A stretch of DNA of 64,000 nucleotides from Virgifigura sp964551315 (GTDB taxonomy: Bacteria; Pseudomonadota; Alphaproteobacteria; Dongiales; Dongiaceae), in assembly GCA_964551315.1 (NCBI GenBank), contig CAZKCM010000014.1:1-64000 (forward strand). The letters run 5' to 3'. A program made the translations under genes and the position numbers. Numbering within the stretch: position 1 is the stretch's first letter; each line of letters begins with the position of its first letter. The notes beneath the pieces were generated by a model. The model saw only the letters and a program-made list of their open reading frames with translations, ran no database searches and was not told where the DNA came from. Positions 51,960 through 61,971 of this stretch are shown here, one piece after another.

Positions 51960-53191
51960 TGCAGACGGTTCTGAAGCCGGCGGATGCGGCGCAGGTGGCC
52001 GAGGCGGTTGCCTGGGCAGTGTCGGAAGAGACGCCGCTCGAGGTCCTGGGCACCGGCTCGAAGCGTGGCCTTGGCCGGCCGGTGCAGGCGGGCCACGCGC
52101 TCGATCTCTCCGCTCTCTCCGGCATCGTCCTTTACGAGCCCGAGGAGCTGGTCTTGAGCGCGGGTGCCGGCACGCCGCTCGCGGAGATCGAGGCGGTGCT
52201 CGCCGCCAGGCGGCAGCAGCTCGCCTTCGAACCCCCGGATCTCGGGCCGCTCTATGGCCGGCCGGCGGGCGCGGGCACGATCGGCGGCGTGTTGGCCTGC
52301 AACCTTGCGGGGCCGCGGCGGATCAAGGCCGGGGCGGCGCGCGACCACTTCCTGGGTTTCAAGGCGGTGAACGGCCGTGGCGAGGCTTTCAAGGCCGGCG
52401 GCCGCGTCGTCAAGAACGTCACCGGCTACGACCTGTGCAAGCTCATGGCCGGCTCTTACGGCACGCTTTCGGTGCTGACCGAGGTGACGCTCAAGGTGCT
52501 GCCGGCACCGGAGAAGACGCGCACGGTCCTGCTCCTCGGCCTCGCCGACGACGAGGCCGTTCACGCCATGACGCGGGCGCTGCAGAGCAGCCACGAGGTC
52601 TCCGGAGCCGCCCATCTTCCGGCGCCGGTCGCCGCGGTCTCGCCGGTCGGTCCGGTGTCGCGCGCCGGTGCCGCCGTCACCGCCGTCCGGATCGAGGGGC
52701 CGGGTCCGTCGGTGGAGTTCCGTTGCGCCGCCCTTCGCCGGGAGCTGGCGGCGTTCGGCGGCGCGACGGAGGAGCTTCACAGCCGCAGCTCCGTCGAGCT
52801 CTGGCGCAGCCTGCGGGATCTGACGCCCTTTGCCGGCGACGATCGGCACCCCATCGTCTGGCGGCTTTCGGTGCCGCCGGCGGCGGGCGCGCGGATCGTC
52901 GCGGCCTTGGCTCCGCTCGGCGAGTTCCGGTATTTCTACGATTGGGGCGGCGGCCTGATCTGGCTGGCGCTGCCGTCGGGTAGCGCAGATGCCGGAGCGC
53001 GGGAGGTGCGTGCCGCACTCGCCGCGACCGGCGGCCACGCCACCCTGGTCCGCGCGCCGGACGAGACGCGCCTTGCCGTGCCCGTGTTCCAGCCGCAGCC
53101 AGAGCCGGTCGCCGCGCTGGGGCGCCGCCTGAAGGAAAGCTTCGACCCGCGCGGCATTCTCAACCCGGGCCGAATGTCAGCCAACCTTTGA
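51959..53191 (+). CDS. glcE: Glycolate oxidase subunit GlcE (FAD-binding)
   Basis: A 410-residue subunit with a VAO-type FAD domain (VLGTGSKRGLGRPVQ, LVLSAGAGTPLAEIEAVL, AGTIGGVLACNLAGPRRI). It lacks the full GlcD catalytic C-terminal domain, as usual; the family ends in RRLKESFDPRGILNPGRM. The start ATG at 51959 shares a base with the glcD stop (TGATG). It forms the glcDEF complex with its neighbours. Confidence 0.95.
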   Translation: MQTVLKPADAAQVAEAVAWAVSEETPLEVLGTGSKRGLGRPVQAGHALDLSALSGIVLYEPEELVLSAGAGTPLAEIEAVLAARRQQLAFEPPDLGPLYGRPAGAGTIGGVLACNLAGPRRIKAGAARDHFLGFKAVNGRGEAFKAGGRVVKNVTGYDLCKLMAGSYGTLSVLTEVTLKVLPAPEKTRTVLLLGLADDEAVHAMTRALQSSHEVSGAAHLPAPVAAVSPVGPVSRAGAAVTAVRIEGPGPSVEFRCAALRRELAAFGGATEELHSRSSVELWRSLRDLTPFAGDDRHPIVWRLSVPPAAGARIVAALAPLGEFRYFYDWGGGLIWLALPSGSADAGAREVRAALAATGGHATLVRAPDETRLAVPVFQPQPEPVAALGRRLKESFDPRGILNPGRMSANL

Positions 53192-53210
53192 GACCGCGAC
53201 GGCATCCGCG

Positions 53211-54554
<1,344 letters not shown>

Positions 54555-54667
54555 AGCCGGCCGGGTCTTCTCTGGCCGGCAGCCGTTCGCATGGTCGAAT
54601 CCCGGCTGGTGGCGGCCGGCCGGCGACGCCATATGAGTGCGATGCGTGTACCCGACGGATGGCGGCG

Positions 54668-55126
54668 ATGGACCTCCTGCGACTGATTCTGAACGTCCTG
54701 TGGGTTTTGACCGGCGGAGTGTGGATGGCTCTCGGCTGGTTGATCGCCGCCGTGATCATGGCGATCACGATCATCGGCCTGCCCTGGGCGCGGGCGGCCG
54801 TGGTCATCGCCAGCTACACCTTCCTGCCCTTCGGCCGAACCGCGGTGCCCCGCGACCGCTACGACGGGCGCGAGGACATCGGCACCGGGCCCTTGGGTGT
54901 CATCGGCAACATCATCTGGCTGCTGCTGGCGGGGTGGTGGCTCGCGCTCGGCCATCTGATCACCGCGGCCGGCCTGGCCGTCACCATCATCGGCATTCCC
55001 TTCGCCTGGGCGCATCTCAAGCTCGCGGGGCTGTCGCTGTGGCCGATCGGCAGGCGGATCGTCGCGATCGAGGATCTCGATCGTCGAAGGCTGAGCACCG
55101 CCGGTACGCCCGACCGGATGTCGTAG
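54668..55126 (+). CDS. yccF: YccF-like membrane protein
   Basis: A 152-residue inner-membrane protein of the YccF domain family. LLRLILNVLWVLTGGVWMAL and ITIIGLPWARAAVVIASYTF are the first pair of helices, and a repeat of the same motif (IIWLLLAGWWLALGHLI, VTIIGIPFAWAHLKLA) forms the second, followed by a cytosolic tail. Function unknown. The ATG at 54668 starts just before the first helix; an in-frame ATG at 54659 is possible. Confidence 0.92.
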   Translation: MDLLRLILNVLWVLTGGVWMALGWLIAAVIMAITIIGLPWARAAVVIASYTFLPFGRTAVPRDRYDGREDIGTGPLGVIGNIIWLLLAGWWLALGHLITAAGLAVTIIGIPFAWAHLKLAGLSLWPIGRRIVAIEDLDRRRLSTAGTPDRMS

Positions 55127-55258
55127 GCCTCGGCGCGCCCGAAGCGGGGCGCTGCGCCGGGCTGGCGAGATGCCGTCGATGCGGAACCCGGACAGAACTC
55201 GGGCGGGCCCGGCAGAGACACCGACAAAGAGGGCCGCCAATGCGGCCCGAGGTTGGCT

Positions 55259-55414
55259 CTAGTCGCTGCCGTCGGCCTTCTCTTCGATCCATTGACCGGC
55301 GTTGCGGATGTCGCGTCCCATCCCCTCGACGGTGTTGCAGGCGGAAAGCGCCAGCATCGATCCGATCAGCCACGCCGCCGCAAGCGCGGCCAGGAAACCG
55401 CGGACAACACGCAT
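55259..55414 (-). CDS. Entericidin-family small lipoprotein
   Basis: A 51-residue lipoprotein. The signal ends in a lipobox (LALSAC, C26), followed by NTVEGMGRDIRNAGQWIEE, the typical EcnA/EcnB mature peptide with GxGxDI and an amphipathic helix. AAGGGGG is found seven bases upstream of the ATG. In E. coli EcnAB are an antidote/toxin pair induced in stationary phase; a lone copy is common in alphaproteobacteria and its role is unclear. Confidence 0.9.
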   Translation of the reverse strand: MRVVRGFLAALAAAWLIGSMLALSACNTVEGMGRDIRNAGQWIEEKADGSD

Positions 55415-55591
55415 CGAATCCCCCTTCGCTTCTTTCCGACCGGGTCTTTGTAGTGGAATTTCGAACCGGCGCAAATCCTCGGATCGACCGATGGACCGCC
55501 ATCGGAGACCGCCGTTGCGCCGACACGCCGTCAAACGGGGCCGGCGCTCACCACGGTTGAGGCCGGACCCGGCCGCCAAGGAGGAAGCGAC

Positions 55592-55921
55592 ATGGCCGAC
55601 CGGGACCTTCGGGATTACGAGGCGCAGAAGCGCACAAGGTGGCGAGAGCGTCAGGACCGTCCCGCCAAGGCACAGAAGGACCCCGAGGGGAACAGGAAGG
55701 AGCATCTCGATCCGACGCGTGCAAGCCCCAAGCCGGGCGAGGAGGTGCCGAAGGACAGGCGAAGCGCGGCAGCATCGGCCAGGTTGTCACGAGCTAGGGC
55801 TACACCGAGACCCGTCAGGGCGGCGTCCCTTCCGATCAGACCGCCCGGGCCCGGTCTTCGACATAGGCGATCCGGAGCACGTTGGTGGAGCCGGGCGTGC
55901 CGAAGGGGACGCCGGCGGTGA
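55592..55921 (+). CDS. Small charged protein, C-terminal end doubtful
   Basis: The ATG at 55592 has a strong AAGGAGG nine bases upstream. The first 60 or so residues are highly charged (MADRDLRDYEAQKRTRWRER and on, then EEVPKDRR) and credible as a small hydrophilic protein. The last 45 residues are Arg/Pro-rich and overlap the convergent pyk gene by 86 bases, a sign of a lost stop. In the next frame the sequence after about 55760 reads KRGSIGQVVTS then TAG near 55795, so a one-base frameshift (natural or in the assembly) is possible. No family recognised. Confidence 0.45.
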   Translation: MADRDLRDYEAQKRTRWRERQDRPAKAQKDPEGNRKEHLDPTRASPKPGEEVPKDRRSAAASARLSRARATPRPVRAASLPIRPPGPGLRHRRSGARWWSRACRRGRRR

Positions 55922-57269
55922 TGACCAACCGCTGGCCAGGGGCGGCGAACTGCTCCTCATGGGCGATGCCGCAGGCCTTCTCGACCATCTGCGAGAAGCT
56001 GCGGACGTCCTCGGTGCACACGCAGTGGACGCCCCAGGCGAGCGCCAGCCGGCGTGCCGTGGCGAGATTCTCCGTCAGGCACAGGATCGGCACCTCCGGC
56101 CGCTCGCGGGCGGCGCGAAGGGTCGTCGATCCCGAGGTGGTGTAGGTGACGATGGCGGCCGTCGAGAGGGTATGGGCGACCTGGGCGGCGGCCGCGGTGA
56201 TGGCGTCCGCTGAGGTCGCCTCCGGCTCGGCGCGCTGTGCCTCGATGATCCGGCGATAGTACGGGTCCTGCTCGACTCGCGTGATGATCCGGCTCATCAT
56301 CGAGACGGCTTCCAGCGGATACTCGCCGGTGGCGGTCTCGGCCGACAGCATCACCGCGTCCGCCCCGTCATAGACCGCCGTTGCCACGTCGGACGCCTCG
56401 GCGCGGGTCGGCTCCGGGGCGCGGACCATGGACTCGAGCATCTGCGTCGCCACGATCACCGGCTTGCCCGCTTGGCGGCAGACGCTGATGATCCGCTTCT
56501 GAACGCTCGGCACGTCTTCTGGCGGCATTTCGACGCCGAGATCGCCGCGCGCCACCATCGCCGCGTCCGACATCTCGATCAACTCCTCCAGTCGATCGAT
56601 CGCGGCGGGTTTCTCCAGCTTGATCATGACGGCGGCCCGGCCGGCGATCAGCCGCCGTGCCTCCGCGATGTCCTCCGGCCGCTGCACGAAGGAGAGGGCG
56701 ACCCAGTCGACGCCGAGGTCGAGGCCGAACCGAAGGTCCTGCCGGTCCTTTTCGGTGAGCGGCGAAAGGGGCAGGACCACGCCGGGCACGTTGACGCCCT
56801 TGCGGTCGCTCAACGGGCCGCCGGTAACGACGACCGTGTCGACGAAGCTGCCGCCCGCTGTCTTCACCGTCAGCCGCACCCGGCCGTCGTTGAGTAGAAG
56901 CTGCGTGCCGGGAACGAGTGCCGACAGGACCTCCGGATGGGGCAGGGGGGCGCGCCGCCGGTCACCCGGCTCGGGTGAAAGGTCCAGGCGGAAGGGCTCC
57001 CCCGCGTTGAGCTCGACCTGTCCCTCGGCGAACGTGCCGAGCCGGAGTTTCGGCCCCTGTAGGTCCATGAGGATGCCGATCGGCCGATTGAGTTCGGCCT
57101 CGATTCCCCGCAGGATCTCGTGCCGGCGGCGGTGCTCCTCCTGGGTGCCGTGGCTGAAGTTCAGTCGGAACACGTCTACGCCGGCCTCGAAGAGGCCGCG
57201 AATGATTTCCGGCGACGATGTCGACGGCCCAAGCGTGGCGACGATCTTGGCTTTGCGCTGGCGTCTCAT
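55836..57269 (-). CDS. pyk: Pyruvate kinase
   Basis: A 477-residue enzyme transferring phosphate from PEP to ADP. KIVATLGPSTSSPEII begins the barrel; FRLNFSHGTQEEHRR, MDLQGPKLRLG, the MIKLEKPAAIDRLEEL lysine region, MVARGDLGVEMPPEDVP (metal-binding Glu/Asp) and MLESMVRAPEPTRAEASDVA are all present, with the C-terminal regulatory domain ending near GVPFGTPGSTNVLRI. I chose ATG 57269; a GTG nine bases upstream is an alternative. A glycerate kinase gene is 38 bases upstream of the start, likely in the same run. Confidence 0.96.
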   Translation of the reverse strand: MRRQRKAKIVATLGPSTSSPEIIRGLFEAGVDVFRLNFSHGTQEEHRRRHEILRGIEAELNRPIGILMDLQGPKLRLGTFAEGQVELNAGEPFRLDLSPEPGDRRRAPLPHPEVLSALVPGTQLLLNDGRVRLTVKTAGGSFVDTVVVTGGPLSDRKGVNVPGVVLPLSPLTEKDRQDLRFGLDLGVDWVALSFVQRPEDIAEARRLIAGRAAVMIKLEKPAAIDRLEELIEMSDAAMVARGDLGVEMPPEDVPSVQKRIISVCRQAGKPVIVATQMLESMVRAPEPTRAEASDVATAVYDGADAVMLSAETATGEYPLEAVSMMSRIITRVEQDPYYRRIIEAQRAEPEATSADAITAAAAQVAHTLSTAAIVTYTTSGSTTLRAARERPEVPILCLTENLATARRLALAWGVHCVCTEDVRSFSQMVEKACGIAHEEQFAAPGQRLVITAGVPFGTPGSTNVLRIAYVEDRARAV

Positions 57270-57306
57270 CTGCGGCACTTACCCCCTGCTCGGAAACGTC
57301 CTTCCG

Positions 57307-58593
57307 TCAGCCCTTTCCTCCGGGTTGCGGTTCGATAAGAATGGCTCGAAAATCATTAACATTCGTTCGAGTCGGACCGGTCATCACCAGGTCGTCGAGC
57401 GCCGAAAAGAACCCGTAGCCGTCATTGTCGGCGAGTCGCTCCTTGCCCTCGATGCCCAGGGATCGGGCTCGGGCGAGGCTGTCCGGTGTCAGAAGACAGC
57501 CCGCGTTGTCTTCCGTCCCGTCGATGCCGTCCGTGTCGCAGGCGATGGCGTGAATGCCGGGATGGCCGTCGAGCGCGACCGCGAGCGCCAGCAGGAACTC
57601 GGCGTTGCGGCCGCCGCGCCCCCGCCCGCGAACCGTCACGGTGGTCTCGCCGCCCGACAGCAGGACGGCCGGCGCCGGCGCCGGCTGGCCGTGCCGCGCC
57701 ACCTGCCGGGCGATGCCCGCATGAACAAGGGCCACCTCGCGCGCCTCGCCCTCGATGCTGTCACCGAGGATCACCGGCGTCAGGCCCGCCGCGCGGGCCG
57801 CCGCCGCCGCCGCCTCCAGCGCCGCCTGCGGGCGCGCGACGATGACCGCCTCCGCGCGGGCCATGCGCGGATCGCCCGGCTTCGGTGTCTCGTCCTGGCC
57901 GCGCTTCAGATGGGCGACGGCGGTCTCCGGATGCGTGATGCCGTATTTTTCGAGGATCGCCAGCGCGTCGGCGAAGGTCGTGGGATCGGCGACCGTCGGC
58001 CCGGAGGCGATCACGGCCGGATCGTCGCCGGGGACGTCGGAGATCAGCAGGCTGACAACGCGGGCCGGGGCGGCCGCAGCCGCCAGCCGGCCGCCCTTGA
58101 TGGCCGAGAGGTGCTTTCGCACGCAGTTCATCTCGGCGATGTTCGCGCCGGATTTAAGGAGCGCGGCGTTGATCCTCTGCTTGTCCTCGAGGGTAAGGCC
58201 GGGCGCCGGCTGCGACAGCAGCGCCGAACCGCCACCGGAGATGAGCGCGAGGACCAGGTCGTCCGCCGAAAGCCCGTGCACCAGATCGAGGACTCGCGCC
58301 GCCGCCTGATGGCCCGCGATGTCCGGAACCGGGTGTGCGGCTTCCACAACCTCGATGCGCTCGCAGGGCACCCCGTGGCCGTAGCGGGTGACGACCAGAC
58401 CCGACAACGGGCCGTCCCAGTTCTCCTCGACGGCGCGCGCCATTGCGGCGGCGGCCTTGCCGGCGCCGACGACGACGGTGCGTCCCTTCGGGCGCGGCGG
58501 CAGATGCGGCGGCACGCAGCGCGCGGGATCGGCCGCCGCCAGGGCCGACTCGAAGAGCGTGCGAAGCAACTCACGGGGGGCAGCGATAGGCAA
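57307..58593 (-). CDS. Glycerate 2-kinase (MOFRL family)
   Basis: A 428-residue kinase making 2-phosphoglycerate from D-glycerate (GckA/TtuD type). GRTVVVGAGKAAAAMARAVE, LISGGGSALLSQPAPGLTLE, MNCVRKHLSAIKGGRLA and the late SGGETTVTVRGRGRGGRNAE plus CDTDGIDGTEDNAGC are family marks. The TTG at 58593 has GGGAG nine bases upstream and fits the usual start; the frame is open further. With glcDEF and pyk it completes a path from glycolate or glyoxylate through glycerate to pyruvate, except for the intermediate enzymes not in the window. Confidence 0.93.
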   Translation of the reverse strand: MPIAAPRELLRTLFESALAAADPARCVPPHLPPRPKGRTVVVGAGKAAAAMARAVEENWDGPLSGLVVTRYGHGVPCERIEVVEAAHPVPDIAGHQAAARVLDLVHGLSADDLVLALISGGGSALLSQPAPGLTLEDKQRINAALLKSGANIAEMNCVRKHLSAIKGGRLAAAAAPARVVSLLISDVPGDDPAVIASGPTVADPTTFADALAILEKYGITHPETAVAHLKRGQDETPKPGDPRMARAEAVIVARPQAALEAAAAAARAAGLTPVILGDSIEGEAREVALVHAGIARQVARHGQPAPAPAVLLSGGETTVTVRGRGRGGRNAEFLLALAVALDGHPGIHAIACDTDGIDGTEDNAGCLLTPDSLARARSLGIEGKERLADNDGYGFFSALDDLVMTGPTRTNVNDFRAILIEPQPGGKG

Positions 58594-58920
58594 GGCCGTA
58601 CTCCCGGTTATGCGGAAGGAGGAGGATGCATGGCCGCCCAAGGCGGCAGCGCCCCATTCCAGCAGTGATAGACCGGAGAACGGGGAACGGGTCAATAGGT
58701 TGCCTGTGTCCCGATCTGCTGCCGATTGTCACAGGTGGCCGGCGCCGGGCGGCCACCGCACGTTTGACGCCGATGCTCGAAAAGGAAATAGTGATGGCGC
58801 CCGCGACGAGCACGACGAGGCCGAAGCGCACCTATCCGGTCGGCGCTGCCCTTGCCGCTGGCGATTGCGTTCGGGCGGTGACAGCGGCGGAGCGGCTGCT
58901 CAACGAATTGGAGCGTGGCA
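58594..58920. other. Divergent intergenic region between glycerate kinase and DHDPS-family genes
   Basis: This 327-base gap separates divergent genes and must hold their promoters. I see GGAGG-rich patches (58617-58625) and a short plus-strand open frame around 58794 running into the aldolase gene, but no convincing gene, clear -35/-10 pair or strong hairpin. Confidence 0.4.
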
Positions 58921-59820
58921 ATGATCGAATGGCGTGGCGTTTTCCCGGCGGTGACGACGCAGTTCAGGGCCGACCAGTCCCTCGATCTCGAAGCGACGGC
59001 GGCGCATGTCGAGCATCTGCTTCGATCGGGTGTGCACGGGCTGATCATGCTCGGCACCGTCGGTGAGAACTGCTCGCTCGAGCCCGAGGAGAAGCGCGAG
59101 GTCCTCCGCGCTGCTGTCGGAGCCGCGAAGGGCCGGGTGCCGGTGCTGTCCGGCGTGGCCGAATTTACGACCGCTGCGGCGTGCCGATTCGCCGCCGACG
59201 CCGAGAAGCTCGGAGCCGACGGCCTTATGGTTCTCCCCGCCATGGTCTACAAGTCGGATCGCCGCGAGACGCTCGCGCATTTCCGGGCGGTGGCCCGGGC
59301 GAGTGGTCTGCCGATCATGGTCTACAACAACCCGGTTACCTATGGCGTCGACATCACGCCGGAGATGCTGGCCGAGCTCGCTTCGGAGTGGTCGATCGTC
59401 GCCATCAAGGAGTCGTCGGACGACGTGCGCCGGCTGACGGACATCATCAACGCCACCGGGGACCGCTTCATTCTGTTCTGCGGCGTGGACGATCTGGCAC
59501 TGGAAAGCCTGATGCTCGGCGCGTCCGGCTGGGTTGCGGGTCTCGTCAACGCTTTTCCGGAGGAAACGGTGCGGCTCTATGACCTGGCCGCGGAGGGCCG
59601 CTTTGCCGAGGCGCTGCCGCTCTATCGCTGGTTCATGCCGCTGCTGCATCTCGACACGCACCCGAAGCTGGTCCAGTACATCAAGCTTGCGCAGGCGATG
59701 GCCGGGGCGGGCTCGGAGATGGTGCGCGCGCCGCGCCTGCCGCTCGATGACGAGGAGCACGCCCGCATCGCCGCGGTGATCCAGGCGGCCCTCGACAGCC
59801 GTCCGGATCTGGCGGCATGA
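58921..59820 (+). CDS. DHDPS/NAL-family class I aldolase
   Basis: A 299-residue (alpha/beta)8-barrel lyase. K163 (VAIKESSDDVR) forms the Schiff base, Y135 (MVYNNPVTYG) is the general acid/base, and GLIMLGTVGEN at about residues 40-50 takes the place of the usual GTTGE loop: Val replaces the second Thr that DHDPS needs, so a role in lysine synthesis is less likely. Family alternatives are 5-keto-4-deoxyglucarate dehydratase, 4-hydroxy-oxoglutarate aldolase or related sugar-acid enzymes. ATG 58921 has GGAG six bases upstream; GTG 58915 is possible. Placed beside the glycerate genes. Confidence 0.85.
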   Translation: MIEWRGVFPAVTTQFRADQSLDLEATAAHVEHLLRSGVHGLIMLGTVGENCSLEPEEKREVLRAAVGAAKGRVPVLSGVAEFTTAAACRFAADAEKLGADGLMVLPAMVYKSDRRETLAHFRAVARASGLPIMVYNNPVTYGVDITPEMLAELASEWSIVAIKESSDDVRRLTDIINATGDRFILFCGVDDLALESLMLGASGWVAGLVNAFPEETVRLYDLAAEGRFAEALPLYRWFMPLLHLDTHPKLVQYIKLAQAMAGAGSEMVRAPRLPLDDEEHARIAAVIQAALDSRPDLAA

Positions 59821-59961
59821 CCACCGGCGCGCCGCGATCTCGAGGTCGCGGGCGGCGCCGCGCCTTCTGAGCCGCGGCCTTCGCCGGCGGCCTCGACGAA
59901 TCGCCCGCGAAACCCGCGGCCGGGACGGAGCGTTGTTCTTCGACCGAATCATGGCTGAAAC

Positions 59962-61452
59962 ATGACCAATCGACGGGCGGCGGCGCAATCCCTGGCCTGG
60001 TCGGCCGTCGAGAGCGGCGGGCTCTCGGGCCTGATGCTCATTACGGCCATCGTGCTCGCGCGCCTTGTCGGGCCGGCCGAGTTCGGCGTTGCGGCGCTGG
60101 CTCTCGGAATCGTGCAACTCCTGAATCTGCTCGTGGAGCTGTTCTTCCACGACGCGATCCTCCAGCGACGGCACATCGAGGAGGCGCATCTGGACACCGC
60201 CCTGTGGACTTCTATGGGTCTTGCGGTGCTCCTGGTCAGCGGCTGCTGGGTCTTCGCGCCGTGGCTCGCGGGCCTGTTCGACGAGCCAAGCCTGGGACCG
60301 GTACTCGGCTGGATGAGTCTCAGCCTGCTGTTCAGCGGCGCGAGCGGCGTCCTCATCGCGAGCTTCCGGCGCGACATGCGGTTCAAGCCGGTCGCGCTGC
60401 GGACGCTCTATGGGCGGCTATGTGGCGCCGCCGTTGGGATCGCTATGGCCGTTCTGGGCTTCGGTGTCTGGAGCCTCGTGGCGCAGAACGTGATCTCGAC
60501 GGTCGTCGCGGCTTTTTGGGTGTGGGCGAACGTCACGCGCCTTCCGCGGCTGCAGTACTCCTTCACGAGCCTGCGCGAGCTGCTGGGCTTTTCCGTCACC
60601 GTCTTCCTGACGCAGTTCGTCGTGAACGCCAATCTGCGTCTGTTCTCGATTCTCATTGGCTATCTGCTGGGTGTGACGGCGTTCGGATACTTCAGCATCG
60701 CGATGAAGCTGGTGGAGACCTGCAAGTTCATGATCACCAGCGCGATCTCCCATGTCGCCCTGGTCCTGTTCTCGCGGCTGCAGCACGACAAGGCACGGCT
60801 CCGCCGTGCTTTCACGCAGGCCACGGAGCTCAGCGCCGTTGTCGCCCTGCCGATCTTCACCGGACTTGCCGTGACTGCTCCCGAGCTCGTGCGCCTTGTC
60901 CTCGGTCCCCAGTGGCATTCCGCGATTCCACTGGTTCAGATCATGGCGCTCGGGGCGGCGGTCGCGCTGCTGCGGCTGTTTCCGACCGTCGTCTACAAGG
61001 CGCTCGGTCGCCCGCAGATCAATCTCTACGGCAACTTGGGCTGGATGGCGGTCAGCCTGGGTGCGCTGATGCTCTTCGGTGCGTACGGCCTCCTTGCCGT
61101 AACCGTCATCTGGTCGGGACGCCACCTGTTCGCCCTGCCCGTCAGCACCTTGGTCCTGCGCCGGATTCTCGGCCTCGGCGTGCTCGAGCAGTTCAAGGGT
61201 GCGGGCGTCCCGATCCTCGCCGCCGCGCTGATGGCCGCCTCCGTTCTTGCGGCGAAGGCGTGGCTCGTCGCCGGCTGGTCGGACATTCTCATCCTGACGA
61301 CGATCGTGCCGCTCGGCGCTGCAGTCTATGTCGGAACGGTGGCGCTGATCACGCCGCGCCTGGCCGGGCAACTCCTCGCTCTGGTCCGGGAGATGGTCCG
61401 CAAGAGCCCGACGCCTGCAGAGGCGCCGCCGGAGGAGACGCGGCTCGGCTAG
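59962..61452 (+). CDS. Wzx-type polysaccharide flippase
   Basis: A 496-residue MOP-superfamily flippase with about fourteen hydrophobic segments. AAAQSLAWSAVESGGLSGLM and IVLARLVGPAEFGVAALAL are the usual N-terminal helices, and DAILQRRHIEEAHLDTALW resembles the WzxC-type loop also seen in the first-locus flippase (EALVQRQRLEPAHIDSVFW). The two are related paralogues about 52 kb apart. With the sulfotransferase and GT2 genes downstream it marks a second polysaccharide locus that extends beyond the window. Confidence 0.87.
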   Translation: MTNRRAAAQSLAWSAVESGGLSGLMLITAIVLARLVGPAEFGVAALALGIVQLLNLLVELFFHDAILQRRHIEEAHLDTALWTSMGLAVLLVSGCWVFAPWLAGLFDEPSLGPVLGWMSLSLLFSGASGVLIASFRRDMRFKPVALRTLYGRLCGAAVGIAMAVLGFGVWSLVAQNVISTVVAAFWVWANVTRLPRLQYSFTSLRELLGFSVTVFLTQFVVNANLRLFSILIGYLLGVTAFGYFSIAMKLVETCKFMITSAISHVALVLFSRLQHDKARLRRAFTQATELSAVVALPIFTGLAVTAPELVRLVLGPQWHSAIPLVQIMALGAAVALLRLFPTVVYKALGRPQINLYGNLGWMAVSLGALMLFGAYGLLAVTVIWSGRHLFALPVSTLVLRRILGLGVLEQFKGAGVPILAAALMAASVLAAKAWLVAGWSDILILTTIVPLGAAVYVGTVALITPRLAGQLLALVREMVRKSPTPAEAPPEETRLG

Positions 61453-61483
61453 CGCATCCGCGACGGCGCCGGGCGTACGGCTC

Positions 61484-61738
61484 CTAGTCCTTGCGAATCG
61501 ACAGCCAGCCGAGCGCGACGACGACGTAGAGTCCGAGCAGGGCGAAACGCGCCAGCTGTGCCGGGCTGCCGGTGAATCCGAGACGGCGCGCCGCCTCGCC
61601 GGCGAGACCCAGCGCGAGGCCGCAGCCGGCGAGCAGGCAGAAGTAAAGCCCCAGTTGCCGGGCGCCCCGCGCGGCGCGGTGCAGCAGCCGACCGAACCCG
61701 GATCGCCTGTCGCTCCCGTTCCGGTTCCGCGCGCTCAT
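61484..61738 (-). CDS. Small two-helix membrane protein
   Basis: An 84-residue protein with a basic N-terminus and two hydrophobic stretches (LGLYFCLLAGCGLALGLAGEA and LARFALLGLYVVVALGWL). Its ATG overlaps the stop of the gene before it (TGATG-like ATGA), so the two are translated together. No family recognised; it converges on the flippase gene with only 31 bases between. Confidence 0.6.
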   Translation of the reverse strand: MSARNRNGSDRRSGFGRLLHRAARGARQLGLYFCLLAGCGLALGLAGEAARRLGFTGSPAQLARFALLGLYVVVALGWLSIRKD

Positions 61739-61878
61739 CGGTTCATGCCGCTGTCCCCGAAGACCGTGGCCAGGAACAGCGCGAGAATCGAGAGGACGAC
61801 ACCGACACCGGTCAGGCGGTGATCGACGAAATACAGGCCTGCGGAAAGGCCTCCGCCCACAAAAAGCAACTTCCACAT
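61735..61878 (-). CDS. 47-residue membrane protein, coupled to next gene
   Basis: A 47-residue protein too short for routine calling. The ATG at 61878 has AGGAG eight bases upstream. The peptide has two closely spaced hydrophobic parts (WKLLFVGGGLSAGLYFV and VGVVLSILALFLATVFG) around a DHRLTG turn, so a helical hairpin in the inner membrane is likely. Its TGA overlaps the ATG of the 84-residue gene. This architecture supports both as real genes. Function unknown; a role in polysaccharide assembly is suggested only by position. Confidence 0.65.
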   Translation of the reverse strand: MWKLLFVGGGLSAGLYFVDHRLTGVGVVLSILALFLATVFGDSGMNR

Positions 61879-61971
61879 CGCGCAAACTCCTTCGCTGGGA
61901 TCACCCGCGGTTCTGCTGCCGGCGGATATGCCTCGATTGCGGCGAAAGGATGGCCGCCGGCAGAGGCGGCG

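Noticed and set aside
58794..59066. Short plus-strand ORF (begins MAPATSTTRPKRTYPVGAAL) upstream of the aldolase gene
   Set aside because: It overlaps the aldolase coding sequence by about 145 bases, and its second half turns into mirror-like Arg/Gly-rich residues. It may be leader only.
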